From Pedosphaera sp. (GTDB taxonomy: Bacteria > Verrucomicrobiota > Verrucomicrobiia > Limisphaerales > Pedosphaeraceae), in assembly GCA_028293465.1 (NCBI GenBank), contig JAQGOT010000282.1, forward strand, positions 1 through 16,771: 16,771 nucleotides of DNA, written 5' to 3'. Below are positions 5,422 to 13,806 of the stretch, piece by piece. The notes beneath the pieces were generated by a model, which saw nothing but the letters and a program-made list of their open reading frames with translations, had not been told where the DNA came from and did no database searches. Position 1 is the first letter of the stretch, and each line of letters opens with the position of its first letter. The translations under genes were made by a program, and so were the position numbers.

Positions 5422-7335
5422 ATGTCGATGAAACAAGTGCTGCCCCTATTCGCTGCAGTCTGCTGCCTCACCCTCCATAGCAGCGCCGCGGTGCTGCCCG
5501 CAGAGAAACTGTTGCCGGACGACACACTCGTGCTGCTCTCCGTCCCGGATTTCACGAAGGCCAGGGAGATCTCCAGCAATTCGCCCCAGGGCCAGCTCTG
5601 GCGCGATCCCTCCTTGCAGGCCTTCAAGGACAAATTCGTCAACAAGCTCAAGGAAACCTACGTCACGCCGCTCGAGCGCGATCTGGGCATTCATTTTGAT
5701 GATTACACCGGCCTGCCCCAGGGCCAGTTCACCCTCGCCATCATCGGCAAAGGCACCAAGACGGAGGATCCCGGAATGTTGCTCTTGGTGGACACGAAAG
5801 ACAAAAGCGAGCAACTCAAGACCAACCTCCTCGATCTCAAGAAAAAGTGGGTCGATGCCGGCAAGAAGGTGCGGACCGAAAAGATCCGGGACGTGGAATT
5901 TTCCATCATCACACTCTCGAGCAACGACCTGCCCAAGACCTTGAAGAAGGAAGCCGCCAAGGCTTCATCGCCGGAGTTGCCGGATCCTTTGATCAGTCCG
6001 GACCCGAAAGAGTCGGTCAAAAAAGAGGTTTACATCGGCCAGGCTGAATCGCTTCTGGTCATGGGCAATTCAGCCAAGAGCATTGAAAAAGTTCTCGCCC
6101 GCATGTCGGGGGCGGACGTGAAGACCGTCAGCGACGTGCCGGATTATGAAGCCAACCACGCCGCCCTGTTCCGGGACGCGGTGGCCTTTGGTTGGGCGAA
6201 TGCCAAGACCTTCGTGGACATGGCGAGCCACATGGACGACGACGTTTCAGAAACCGACGCGGCCTCCAATCCGTTTTCGTTCAAGGCGGAGAAGGTCGTG
6301 GCGGCATTGGGTCTGAACGCGCTGAAGAGCATTGCGCTCAGCTATCGTTTCACGCCGGAAGGGGCGCAAGGCACCTTGTTCTTTAGCGTGCCGGAAGCCA
6401 ATCGCAGCGGCCTTTTCAAAATCCTCGCGGGCGAGCCGAAGGAATCCACCCCGCCCGCATTCGTGCCGTCGGACGCCATCAAATTTCAACGCTGGCGCAT
6501 TGATGGCCAGAAGACCTGGGCCACACTGCAAAAGATGCTCAGCGATATCAATCCCCAGGCGATCAACGGCATCAATTTCCTGTTAACCACCGCCGAGTCC
6601 GCCGCCAAAGACAAGGACCCCAACTTCGACATCAAGAAAAACCTCTTCGGCAATCTGGGTGACGACATGATCAGCTATTCCAAGGCTCCCAAGGGCGACA
6701 GCCTGGCGGACCTCAATTCGCCGCCGTCATTGTTCCTCCTCGCCTCGCCCAACCCCGAACAATTGTCGGCTGGGTTGAAAAGCGTGTTCGCACTGATGGG
6801 CCAGCAAGGTGGCGCGCCGACCGAACGGGAATTCCTAGGCAAGAAGATCTACACCATTCCTCTACCCGCCACCGGGGCGAAAGGCTCCAAGTCAAGCAGC
6901 CTGAGCTACGCCTGCAGCGGCGGGTACATCGCCATCTCGGCGGACAACGGGATGCTTGAGGAATATCTGCGCAGCAGCCAAGCTGAGGTCAAGCCGCTCA
7001 AGGACACCCCGGGATTGGGCGAAGCCACACAAAAGGTGGCGGGCAACGGCACGAGCATTTTCGGCTATTCCAACGATAGTGAGACCATGCGCGTGACGTT
7101 GGAGGCGCTGAAGAAGGATTTTGGATCTCCCGGCGGCGGCTCACTCGGGCCTTTGGCTGCCACCATGGGCTTGGGCAGTGCCTCGAAAATCAAGGAGTGG
7201 TTCGACGTCTCGCTGCTCCCCGACTTTGACAAGATCGCCAAGTATTTCTCGTTCACGGTTTACTCGGGAACGGCCAGTGCGGATGGCCTCAGCTTCAAGA
7301 GCTTTACCCCGGTGCCGGCGCAGTTGAAGAAGTAG
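5422..7335 (+). CDS. Large exported protein, DUF3352-like
   Basis: 637 residues from ATG 5422. Signal peptide of ~22 residues (MSMKQVLPLFAAVCCLTLHS, then SAA). The mature protein opens with LLPDDTLVLLSVPDFTKARE, the sort of opening seen in DUF3352 proteins (LP.DT..Y/L.S..D). It then has a regular alpha/beta pattern with repeats of 'LLLVDTKDKSEQLK', 'LFFSVPEANRSGLF' and 'SPNPEQLSAGLKSVFALMG' flavour, suggesting two or three related lobes. There are no TM segments beyond the signal and no catalytic motif that I can recognise, so no function is assigned. A GTG at 5398 is in frame, but it overlaps AAGGAG and would put eight extra residues before the signal; ATG 5422 or 5428 fits an export signal better, although AAGGAG (5393-5398) is then too far away. 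Possible partner of the HtrA-like gene upstream. Confidence 0.8.
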   Translation: MSMKQVLPLFAAVCCLTLHSSAAVLPAEKLLPDDTLVLLSVPDFTKAREISSNSPQGQLWRDPSLQAFKDKFVNKLKETYVTPLERDLGIHFDDYTGLPQGQFTLAIIGKGTKTEDPGMLLLVDTKDKSEQLKTNLLDLKKKWVDAGKKVRTEKIRDVEFSIITLSSNDLPKTLKKEAAKASSPELPDPLISPDPKESVKKEVYIGQAESLLVMGNSAKSIEKVLARMSGADVKTVSDVPDYEANHAALFRDAVAFGWANAKTFVDMASHMDDDVSETDAASNPFSFKAEKVVAALGLNALKSIALSYRFTPEGAQGTLFFSVPEANRSGLFKILAGEPKESTPPAFVPSDAIKFQRWRIDGQKTWATLQKMLSDINPQAINGINFLLTTAESAAKDKDPNFDIKKNLFGNLGDDMISYSKAPKGDSLADLNSPPSLFLLASPNPEQLSAGLKSVFALMGQQGGAPTEREFLGKKIYTIPLPATGAKGSKSSSLSYACSGGYIAISADNGMLEEYLRSSQAEVKPLKDTPGLGEATQKVAGNGTSIFGYSNDSETMRVTLEALKKDFGSPGGGSLGPLAATMGLGSASKIKEWFDVSLLPDFDKIAKYFSFTVYSGTASADGLSFKSFTPVPAQLKK

Positions 7336-7344
7336 GTGTTCGAG

Positions 7345-7378
7345 CCTGACGCCACCCGCGAGTGCGGACGGCGTCGGG
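7345..7378 (+). terminator. Strong stem-loop just after the DUF3352-like gene
   Basis: CCTGACGCC (7345-7353) pairs with GGCGTCGGG (7370-7378), nine pairs with one G-U. A symmetric AC/AC internal loop follows, then CCGC/GCGG with a GAGT tetraloop. It starts 10 bp after the TAG. There is no U-tract, so it is either an RNA 3'-end stabiliser, a factor-dependent termination site, or a structured element of another kind. Confidence 0.45.
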
Positions 7379-7494
7379 TATCCGGCGCAATGAGCATGCC
7401 GACCCGGGCGGCAGCAACGGACGGCAATTTGCCCGGCGATTTGGGACATCGGTGGGGTCACCGGCCAAGCGGGTCGATTAGTCCAATGGGAAAC

Positions 7495-7513
7495 CCTCCG
7501 GCTTTGCCGGAGG
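7495..7513. repeat. REP-like palindrome CCTCCGGC-TTT-GCCGGAGG
   Basis: A perfect 8-bp stem with a TTT loop, flanked by AAAC on the left and TCGGTGACT on the right, with no U-tract. The GGAGG/CCTCC arms around a GC-rich hairpin resemble REP/RAYT-associated palindromes, which are dispersed in many genomes. Just beyond it lies ACTAT-CGGCC-ATAGT (7520-7534), a second small inverted repeat. Confidence 0.5.
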
Positions 7514-7577
7514 TCGGTGACTATCGGCCATAGTGTGGTAAGGTTGCCAACGAGGTGGTTCCATACATTATTTTGAG

Positions 7578-7599
7578 TCGAACCAGCATCCAGGTTCGA
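7578..7599. promoter_or_regulatory. Operator-like palindrome abutting a TATAAT and the next start codon
   Basis: TCGAACC (7578-7584), 8-bp spacer, GGTTCGA (7593-7599): a perfect 7-bp inverted repeat of 22 bp, the size of a dimeric regulator site. A consensus TATAAT follows at 7601-7606, directly joined to the ATG at 7607. No -35 is well spaced (TTGAGT at 7573 is 22 bp away). The palindrome may be a repressor site or an mRNA hairpin masking the start. GGTTCGA also resembles a tRNA T-arm, but no tRNA can be folded here. Confidence 0.4.
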
Positions 7600-7606
7600 A
7601 TATAAT

Positions 7607-8683
7607 ATGCACAAATCTATTTGGAGGTTGTTTTGGCGGGTGGTCTTGGCCGCCCTTTTGCCGCTGGCTGTGGGTCAGGCCAAGAGTGCGCCGAGCGTTT
7701 TGGTCCTCGCCCGGGCGGGCACGAACAAGCCCTCATCAACCTTTGAGGTGTTGAGCTTTTCTTCGGCTGGCCGCAAGGCAGTCGCTGAATTGGAAGGTCA
7801 CGTGTGGTATGGGACGGATGAAAATTTGGCGGCATTTTTGCAACTCAATGCCCCTGGCTCGGCAGGAGCCCGTTTGGTGGTCATCGACCGGAAAACCCAA
7901 GCGATCACGGCTGACAAAATTCTCCCTGGTGTCCATCCATGGCCGCTGAAAATGATAATCTCCCAACGGCTAGCCGTTCGATCACAAGCGGCCACGGTGG
8001 ACTTCGATGGTTTTCTTGAACATACATCCGGTTTCTTCGAGGTGAACTGGAAGACCGGGGCGGCGGTTCGGTTACCGGGTGATCCGCTGGGGTCTCCGAC
8101 CTGGCTTTCCGTGCCTTCGGGTGTCGTCGTGAGTAATTTCAAAACAATGGCGGCATACGATGCCTCGACCCATAAACAGGTTTTGCTGCTTGAGGGAGGA
8201 TGCGGTTCCTACCTGCAGCCCAGGCAGGTATATTACCTGCCCACGGTCGGGCTGATGGAGTATTGCAACGGCACACACCGGCAGTTGACGGATACGAATC
8301 TTTCCACGGCCGTTGTTCATCTGAAACAATTTTCAACTTCCGAGATGGCCAGCTCAATCTTCGTTAGAAACATGGAGGGACAGCCCCGTCTGATCTGGGG
8401 CGAGAGCAAAGAAGCCGCAGACTCCCGCATGCGACCGCGGGCCGTTACAGAAATCGTCAGCCTTGATCCCGGCTCCGGCAAAGAGGTGCTGCGCAAGCCG
8501 CTGGAAGGCACCTTTTCGGCTGGGTTCCAGCCCAACTCGGCAGGGACAGCAATTTATTTCATCAAACCGCAGAATGGGGAAATATTCCGTTTGGACCTGA
8601 AAACGCAAACGATCAGTTCCTTCGCCGAAACGGGGCTGCAAAACTTTGATGGCTGGTCCTCCGTGATGGTGGCCGCGGATTAG
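7607..8683 (+). CDS. Exported protein of unknown function, possible beta-propeller
   Basis: 358 residues. An N-terminal hydrophobic signal (basic MHKSIWRLFWR, then VVLAALLPLAVGQ, cut probably near residue 28). The mature part is beta-rich and reads like a short propeller: LVVIDRKTQAI (90-100), FEVNWKTGAAVRL (144-156), YDASTHKQVLLL (184-195), VSLDPGSGKEVL and IFRLDLKTQTISSF near the end, each a strand-turn-strand ending in a Lys/Gly-Lys turn. The only two cysteines in the mature part, C199 and C220, could form a disulfide. I recognise no family. ATG 7607 is chosen because the basic N-region of the signal needs it; GGAGG at 7623-7627 is inside the frame and not obviously used. Confidence 0.75.
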   Translation: MHKSIWRLFWRVVLAALLPLAVGQAKSAPSVLVLARAGTNKPSSTFEVLSFSSAGRKAVAELEGHVWYGTDENLAAFLQLNAPGSAGARLVVIDRKTQAITADKILPGVHPWPLKMIISQRLAVRSQAATVDFDGFLEHTSGFFEVNWKTGAAVRLPGDPLGSPTWLSVPSGVVVSNFKTMAAYDASTHKQVLLLEGGCGSYLQPRQVYYLPTVGLMEYCNGTHRQLTDTNLSTAVVHLKQFSTSEMASSIFVRNMEGQPRLIWGESKEAADSRMRPRAVTEIVSLDPGSGKEVLRKPLEGTFSAGFQPNSAGTAIYFIKPQNGEIFRLDLKTQTISSFAETGLQNFDGWSSVMVAAD

Positions 8684-8875
8684 GCCTGAAAACGCAGTGG
8701 CTTCGTCATGAGGTACTCCGCGTGACGCTTACGCCTGAGTGCAACAGCGCCCCGCAGGATTCGCCTCGTCGTTCCAGAGCCGCTCCCGCGAACCGTCCGT
8801 TTGCTTCTTCAGCCGGATACAAAATGAAAGGCCGCCCTTCCATGACTATTCCGTCGAGAATCTTCCCAGAGTGCA

Positions 8876-8904
8876 AACAAACCCAAGGTGACCCTGGGTT
8901 TGTT
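8876..8904. terminator. Bidirectional hairpin between convergent genes
   Basis: AACAAACCCA (8876-8885) and TGGGTTTGTT (8895-8904) are a perfect 10-bp inverted repeat. Two further G-C pairs (8887-8888 with 8892-8893) lie inside after one mismatch, and the loop is TGA. It sits between the plus-strand gene ending at 8683 and the minus-strand gene ending at 8943, 38 bp past the latter's stop. The outer arm supplies a T-rich 3' side in each direction (GGGTTTGTT). The position fits a terminator shared by both operons, more clearly for the minus strand. Confidence 0.7.
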
Positions 8905-8942
8905 ACCGTCAGCGCCTGGATGCGCCTGCAAAGGGATGAGGA

Positions 8943-11276
8943 TTACTCCTGCGGATAGACCAGGATACGGTCGTGGACGAGGATGATGAGGTCATTCTTG
9001 CCATCGCCGGTGACGTCGGTCACGAGCGCTTCGCGCGGTTCGGGCAGGTCGCTGCGGCGGCTGCGGAAGGTTCGTTCCTCGAACACCGGCCAGCGGTTCG
9101 CCGGCACGAGTTTACGGTTGGCATCGAAGGTGACGAGATCCAGGTAGTTCTTGCCGGTTTCCAGAAAGACCAGGTCCTTGCGGCCGTCGTTATCCAGGTC
9201 GCCGGAAACGAGGTCGTTCAGGTGGCCGTCCTTGATCGGAGTTTCGTAGCCGTCCAGCTCGGTGAACTCCCAGACCTTGCCCTGAAGCGGCATCCAGCCG
9301 ATGGCATCCTTGCCTAGGAACGCGACGGTGTTCAAATTGGTGCCGCCGAGCATGATCGGCTTCAAGGTGTTGAAGGCTGTGTATGGCAGAGAGGTATTAC
9401 GCACCACCTGCCAGACCCCGGCGGCATCGCGCTCGCACAAGGTCAGCACTTTGCGCTCGGCATCGAGCAAAAAGATGGAGTTCACCGCATTCGTGCCGTT
9501 TGGCAGGGCGGCGGCGCCCACCAACCGCGAGTTGCTGCCGGCGCCGTTGATCTGGTCTTTTACGCTGAAGACCCAGCCGCCGCGGTTCGTGGAATTCTGC
9601 GCGGCTGCTTCCTGTTTCAGCACCACGGCGCGCAGGAAATTTTTCTGTGCGAGCAACAGCTCCGGCTTGCCGTCGCCATCGACGTCCGCCGTGCTCAACC
9701 ACGGTTCTTCCACGCTGCCGCCCGGAGGAGCAATGTCTTCTTCATCAAAATCCTTGCCCGCAACCTGGAGCAGCACCTTGATTTTTTCGTAGGGAATCAA
9801 ACCCACCAAATCGGTCAAGCCATCCTGGTTCACATCTTGGAATGCGAGGCTGGTGGGGTTGGATTTGAAATTTTCATTCAGCTTCTGGGTCTTGCCCTTG
9901 CCATCGGCGGTGCGCGTCACCAAGGAGCGCTTGCCGTCCTGGTCCACAATCACCGCCAGCACCGGCTTGGCTTTCGGGTCGAGCAAACCCACCGCCATGG
10001 CCAGCGGCTTGCCTTCCAAGGGGATCAGCGTGGGGAACGGCAACCGGCCTTTTTCATCCAACTGGGTCACCCCGATCTGCCGCTCGTCACCGCTCAACAG
10101 GAACAGGTTGGGTTTTCCATCGCCATTCCAGTCAGCCACCGCCAAATCGCTTACCCCGGTGAACGTGGGGAAGGTCTTCGGCGCGTCCAACGTGCCGTCG
10201 GGCTTTTGCAGAAAAATGGAAATTTGACCGCTCTCGGGCTCGGCCACGAGCAGGTCAGGCAGCTTGTCACCGTTGACGTCGGCCCAAAGCAAACCGCGCC
10301 GGGTCTTGTCACTCTTGTTCAGCGGCAACACTTGAAACTGGCCCTTCTTGAAGGCACCGGAAAGGTCCTCTGCCGGCTTGCGGGTGAATTCAGAAACCTG
10401 GGCCCGGCCAGAATTCTGCGCGATGGTGATGATCTGGTTTTTTTCGTTCGATTCCAGATTATCGGCCCAATAGGAGCGGACCGGCGGAAGCGTGAAGTAC
10501 ATTTCGGCGCCGAGCTGGCCGGCGTCATTCTGCAAACGGAAACGGAACGGGGTCGGACTTTCCCAGTTCACCAGCAGCAAATCGCCCCGGCCGTCACCAT
10601 CCAAGTCCAACACCTGGATTGCTTTCACGGTCCCAGAATAAGGAATCTTCTCGGGCTCACCCAAGGTATGATCGGCCTTTTGGCTGAGCACGTAAATCTG
10701 GCTTTCCCCCAGCAGGACAAGGTCCGTCCGATGATCCCCGTTCAAGTCGCCGGAGACGAGCGAATTGGGTGTGAGTTGTCCATCCTCAATGGCCCAGCGT
10801 TTGGGCGCGCTCCAGCCATTGGTGCCTTGATTATATTGCACCACCAACTCCTTCGGCTCGCCATAATAAGCGATGTCGGGCTTGCCGTCGCCATTGAGGT
10901 CCGCCACCACGAGTGAAGAGATGCGTTTCTCGGACGCGATGGATTCGATCCGGAACCGGGCGTCCGCGGGAAGTTCATTCAATTCCTTTTTGCCGACCGC
11001 CTTCTTGTCCTCGCAGTTGGTGCAACCGGTCTGGTTGTAGAGCAGGTTAATTTTGGATCGCGAGTTGTTGACGACGATTAAATCGTTTTTTCCGTCGCCA
11101 TCGAGATCGGCTGAGCGCAACAGGCTAATCTGGTTATCAATGGGAAAAACCTCCGGCCCGGTGAAGCCGAACTTATTGGTGCTGGTTTCAGCGCGGACGG
11201 TGAAGGTTAACAGGACTGCGGCAACCACCAAAACCGCAGGCCGCACGATCGATTGGGTTAAATTAATTTTGTGCAT
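8943..11276 (-). CDS. Exported FG-GAP/VCBS repeat protein (ten calcium-loop motifs)
   Basis: 777 residues from ATG 11276. Signal peptide ~1-29 (MHKINLTQSIVRPAVLVVAA, then VLLTFTVRA). Ten calcium-binding-loop motifs of the D.DGDG..DL type start at residues 57, 126, 177, 224, 333, 382, 481, 531, 693 and 754 (for example DLDGDGKND, DLNGDGKPD, DVDGDGKPE, DVTGDGKND). These mark FG-GAP/integrin-alpha-like blades, so the chain probably forms one or two beta-propellers. Unequal spacing suggests missing or degenerate blades at ~245-320 and ~550-680. A CTNC pair lies at 85-88. Such proteins are exported and usually serve adhesion or matrix roles; the ligand here is unknown. A further in-frame start (11339) would overlap the upstream YjbQ gene by 11 bp and add 21 residues before the signal, so ATG 11276 is preferred. 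Confidence 0.92.
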   Translation of the reverse strand: MHKINLTQSIVRPAVLVVAAVLLTFTVRAETSTNKFGFTGPEVFPIDNQISLLRSADLDGDGKNDLIVVNNSRSKINLLYNQTGCTNCEDKKAVGKKELNELPADARFRIESIASEKRISSLVVADLNGDGKPDIAYYGEPKELVVQYNQGTNGWSAPKRWAIEDGQLTPNSLVSGDLNGDHRTDLVLLGESQIYVLSQKADHTLGEPEKIPYSGTVKAIQVLDLDGDGRGDLLLVNWESPTPFRFRLQNDAGQLGAEMYFTLPPVRSYWADNLESNEKNQIITIAQNSGRAQVSEFTRKPAEDLSGAFKKGQFQVLPLNKSDKTRRGLLWADVNGDKLPDLLVAEPESGQISIFLQKPDGTLDAPKTFPTFTGVSDLAVADWNGDGKPNLFLLSGDERQIGVTQLDEKGRLPFPTLIPLEGKPLAMAVGLLDPKAKPVLAVIVDQDGKRSLVTRTADGKGKTQKLNENFKSNPTSLAFQDVNQDGLTDLVGLIPYEKIKVLLQVAGKDFDEEDIAPPGGSVEEPWLSTADVDGDGKPELLLAQKNFLRAVVLKQEAAAQNSTNRGGWVFSVKDQINGAGSNSRLVGAAALPNGTNAVNSIFLLDAERKVLTLCERDAAGVWQVVRNTSLPYTAFNTLKPIMLGGTNLNTVAFLGKDAIGWMPLQGKVWEFTELDGYETPIKDGHLNDLVSGDLDNDGRKDLVFLETGKNYLDLVTFDANRKLVPANRWPVFEERTFRSRRSDLPEPREALVTDVTGDGKNDLIILVHDRILVYPQE

Positions 11277-11328
11277 TTTATCAAAGCAATAAGGCGCAAA
11301 CTGCCAGCCTCGGGGCCGATTGACCAGC

Positions 11329-11748
11329 TTATTCACCAATAAAATGAGCTGCCACGTGCCGTGAGTGGGGGTGCAGTCGATGTTCCCAAACGTAAATGCC
11401 CTGCCACGTGCCGAGGGCCGGCTGGGAGTCCACGATGGGGAGGCTCAGGTTCACGGCGGTCAACGCGGTGCGGACGTGCGCCGGCATGTCATCCTCTCCT
11501 TCAGCGGTATGTTCAAACAAGGGATCGCCATCGGGGATCAAGCGCGAGAAAAACCGTTCCAAATCACGGCGCACCCCGGGGTCGGCATTCTCCTGAATCA
11601 AAAGCGACGCAGAAGTATGGCGGAGGTGAAGCGTGAGCAGGCCGCTGCGGATGCCGCTCTGCCGCACCCAGGCGATCACGGAGTCGGTGATCTCGTAAAA
11701 GCCGCGCCCGCGCGTGCTTACCACAAACTGGTGTGTGCCTTGGCGCAT
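11329..11748 (-). CDS. yjbQ: YjbQ/UPF0047 family protein (secondary thiamine-phosphate synthase-like)
   Basis: 139 residues from the second of two adjacent ATGs; E. coli YjbQ is of nearly the same length. Family signatures are all present (numbered from the first ATG): LRHTSASLLIQENADPGVRRD (43-63), EHTAEGEDDMPAHVRTAL (80-97), LGTWQGIYVWEHR (113-125). The conserved histidines H45, H81, H92 and H124 and Glu123 cluster as in the compact family fold. Some members have weak thiamine-phosphate synthase activity, but the in vivo role is unsettled. AGGA (11754-11757) is 2 nt from the ATG at 11751 and 5 nt from the ATG at 11748, so 11748 is preferred. The gene lies between two exported structural proteins, 47 bp after the TPR gene, and no thiamine gene is nearby. 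It is probably cytoplasmic. Confidence 0.95.
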   Translation of the reverse strand: MRQGTHQFVVSTRGRGFYEITDSVIAWVRQSGIRSGLLTLHLRHTSASLLIQENADPGVRRDLERFFSRLIPDGDPLFEHTAEGEDDMPAHVRTALTAVNLSLPIVDSQPALGTWQGIYVWEHRLHPHSRHVAAHFIGE

Positions 11749-11798
11749 CATGGTCCTGGGCGTGCGGACTCGGCCGCAAACTCCCGGTGGGCTTGTTA

Positions 11799-13745
11799 TT
11801 AGGGGGTCGCGGCGGGCTTGGACGTATCCAGCAACTTCTCGAGTTCCAGATTCTTCGGATGTCCGGCGGCGATGGCTTTCTGGTAGTGCCAGCGAGCCAG
11901 TTCCAGCAGCGGCGGCTTTTGGGTGACGTAAATCACCGCCAGATTGTTATGGGCATTGCCGTAACCGGGGTCGATTTGGATGGCCTTGCGCAAGGCCGTC
12001 TCGGCCGGCCCGCGCATCCCTTTTTCAGACAGGGTGAGGCCTAAAAAATTTTGAATTTCCGGGTCTTGCGGACTGAGTTTCGCCGCGTGGCTCAAGGCTT
12101 CAAGGGCTTCGTCATATTTCTGCTGCCGGAACTTCAATTCCCCCAGCACGGTCAGGCCGTAAGCATCGTCCGGATTAATTGCCAGGGCCTGGCGAACATG
12201 CTTGTCCGCTTCCTCCCAGTGGTTGAGTTGAATCTGGATGGCGGCCAGTTTATCCAGTACAACCACGTCCTGGTCATCCAATTTGAGAATCTGCAGGCAG
12301 GTTTCCTCGGCCTTATCCAATTCACCGCCCGCCATGAAACGCTGGGCGTCGGAGACAAGTTTGGCGGTGGCAGGAGGCAAATCCTTCAGCGCTTTCCGGC
12401 TGGGGGCATGAGCCGAGGTCACGAGCGCGTTTTCCGGCAGCTTGAAGAGCGCCAGTTCCTCCGGCGAATAAGGGACCTGCCGGGCCTCAAACACTTCAAT
12501 TCGCGCGTGCAAGGCGGCCAACTGCCGGGTCAGTTCGGCGATCCGCGCCGCCGCTTCTTTACCCTGCTTGCGGCCCCGGGGTTCTTTCGTCGCCGCGTCG
12601 AGGCTCTTTTGCAGCTCGTCCCGTTGCGCCTCCAGTTGCCGGATTTTTGCGTCAGTGGCGGCCGTATCCAGGGTTGGCGCGAGAGCAGGCGTCGGCGCGG
12701 CCGCAACTGGCGCGACGACCGGGGTGCTGGCCAGGCGTTTGATCCGGTTTTCGAGCGCAATTTTTTCCAAACGCAAGATTTCCTTGTCCGACTGCAAGGC
12801 CGCCACCTGCGATTGGGCCTCGAGCAACTGCCGCTTCACGTCCTGGCCTTTCGGCGCGGCCGTTCCTTTACTCCTCAATTCGACCACTTGCTTTTTGAGG
12901 ATTTCATTTTCCGTCCGCAAGGCCATCGAGGCCTCGTCGGGGGCAGCGAGGGTTTTCACGCGCGCTTGCAACGCTTCCTTTTCAAGCGCCAAGGTGGCAT
13001 TGGCTTGCGTGAGTTGGGCAACCTTTTGATTCGCTTCCGCCAAGGCCTGCCGATTTTGTTCCAAGGTTGCGGCATCGGTTGGCACGGCGTTGGTCTTGAC
13101 CTGCGCCAAGCTGGTTTTCAGGAGTTCATTTTCTTTCTGCAGCTCCTTGATTTTCAACTCGGCCTTGGCCAGTTCGGCCGGGTCCACGGCGGAGGGTTGA
13201 GCGGCCAGGGCCTCCTTGAGTTTGGCCTGCAACAAAACCTTCTCCGCCTCGATGTGCCGGATCTGGTCTTGTAATTCTTTCACCTGATTATCAGCTTCGA
13301 GCGAGGGAACGGGAGTCACCACGTTCGCAACCGGAGGCGTTGCGGCTTCGCTCGCGGCTGGGACCGGCTTGCTCGCCGGAATCTCGGTCGGAACATTCGT
13401 TGTGCTGGCGGGGATATTTGTCCCCGGAATGACCGGAGCGCGCGGGACCACGAGGGCGGGCGGAGTGTTGGAGGAGATCTGGATGATTTTCGTCCCCAGA
13501 TAATTCAGCCGGTAGTTTACCACCTTCACGTTCCAACCCGGGTAGCCGGCCTGGAATTTTTTCAAAGCGGATTGGGCCTCCAGATACTTGGTCATCGCCT
13601 GGGCCAGTTGCCCTTTTTCAGTGAGGGAATCGGCCTGTTGGATAAGGTTATAAATGCCGACATATTGATCGTCCGGCCCCTCAGCCCGGGCGCCCGGCGA
13701 CAACGCCAAAACCGTGAACAGCGCCACAATGAAAAGCTTTTTCAT
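11799..13745 (-). CDS. Exported coiled-coil and TPR protein
   Basis: 648 residues. Signal peptide 1-21 (MKKLFIVALFTVLALSPGAR, cut after ARA). Residues ~25-85 form an amphipathic helical hairpin resembling a TPR-like unit. A Pro/Ala/Thr linker (~95-145) follows, then long heptad-rich segments at ~148-345 and ~370-425 rich in Leu, Glu, Lys and Gln (VKELQDQIRHIEAEKVLLQA, KELQKENELLKTSL), which should form an extended coiled coil. Five TPRs close the chain at ~460-493, 494-527, 528-561, 562-595 and 596-630 (for example YGLTVLGELKFRQQKYDEAL). Likely a periplasmic or outer-membrane scaffold; its partners are unknown. ATG 13745 follows AGGA (13753-13756) with a 7-nt gap. The HEAT-like gene ends 61 bp upstream. 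Confidence 0.88.
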   Translation of the reverse strand: MKKLFIVALFTVLALSPGARAEGPDDQYVGIYNLIQQADSLTEKGQLAQAMTKYLEAQSALKKFQAGYPGWNVKVVNYRLNYLGTKIIQISSNTPPALVVPRAPVIPGTNIPASTTNVPTEIPASKPVPAASEAATPPVANVVTPVPSLEADNQVKELQDQIRHIEAEKVLLQAKLKEALAAQPSAVDPAELAKAELKIKELQKENELLKTSLAQVKTNAVPTDAATLEQNRQALAEANQKVAQLTQANATLALEKEALQARVKTLAAPDEASMALRTENEILKKQVVELRSKGTAAPKGQDVKRQLLEAQSQVAALQSDKEILRLEKIALENRIKRLASTPVVAPVAAAPTPALAPTLDTAATDAKIRQLEAQRDELQKSLDAATKEPRGRKQGKEAAARIAELTRQLAALHARIEVFEARQVPYSPEELALFKLPENALVTSAHAPSRKALKDLPPATAKLVSDAQRFMAGGELDKAEETCLQILKLDDQDVVVLDKLAAIQIQLNHWEEADKHVRQALAINPDDAYGLTVLGELKFRQQKYDEALEALSHAAKLSPQDPEIQNFLGLTLSEKGMRGPAETALRKAIQIDPGYGNAHNNLAVIYVTQKPPLLELARWHYQKAIAAGHPKNLELEKLLDTSKPAATP

Positions 13746-13781
13746 TGTGGCATCCTAGCAGAAACGGCGGGGTTCTGGCAA
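13746..13781 (-). promoter_or_regulatory. Candidate promoter or SD region before the coiled-coil/TPR gene
   Basis: On the minus strand, TTGCCA (13781-13776), 18 bp, TAGGAT (13757-13752), then six bases and the ATG at 13745. Read as a promoter, transcription would start on the ATG, giving a leaderless mRNA. The same AGGA can instead be read as a Shine-Dalgarno with a 7-nt gap, so only one reading is correct. This is the same geometry as before the protease gene at 4316. Confidence 0.25.
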
Positions 13782-13806
13782 TGATTACGTCAGCCTGAGC
13801 CGCGCG

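Noticed and set aside
7578..7609. tRNA-like T-arm (GGTTCGAAT)
   Set aside because: No matching 5-bp T-stem, acceptor, D or anticodon arm can be built around it.
8722..8958. A 78-codon frame between the convergent genes
   Set aside because: It runs through the hairpin at 8876-8904 and into the 3' end of the FG-GAP gene; no domain and no SD.
9837..10916. A 359-codon plus-strand frame
   Set aside because: Antisense to the FG-GAP gene, whose ten calcium-loop motifs prove the minus-strand frame.
12051..13274. A 407-codon plus-strand frame
   Set aside because: It lies wholly antisense to the coiled-coil/TPR gene, which has a signal peptide and clear domains; long antisense frames are expected from GC-rich coding DNA.
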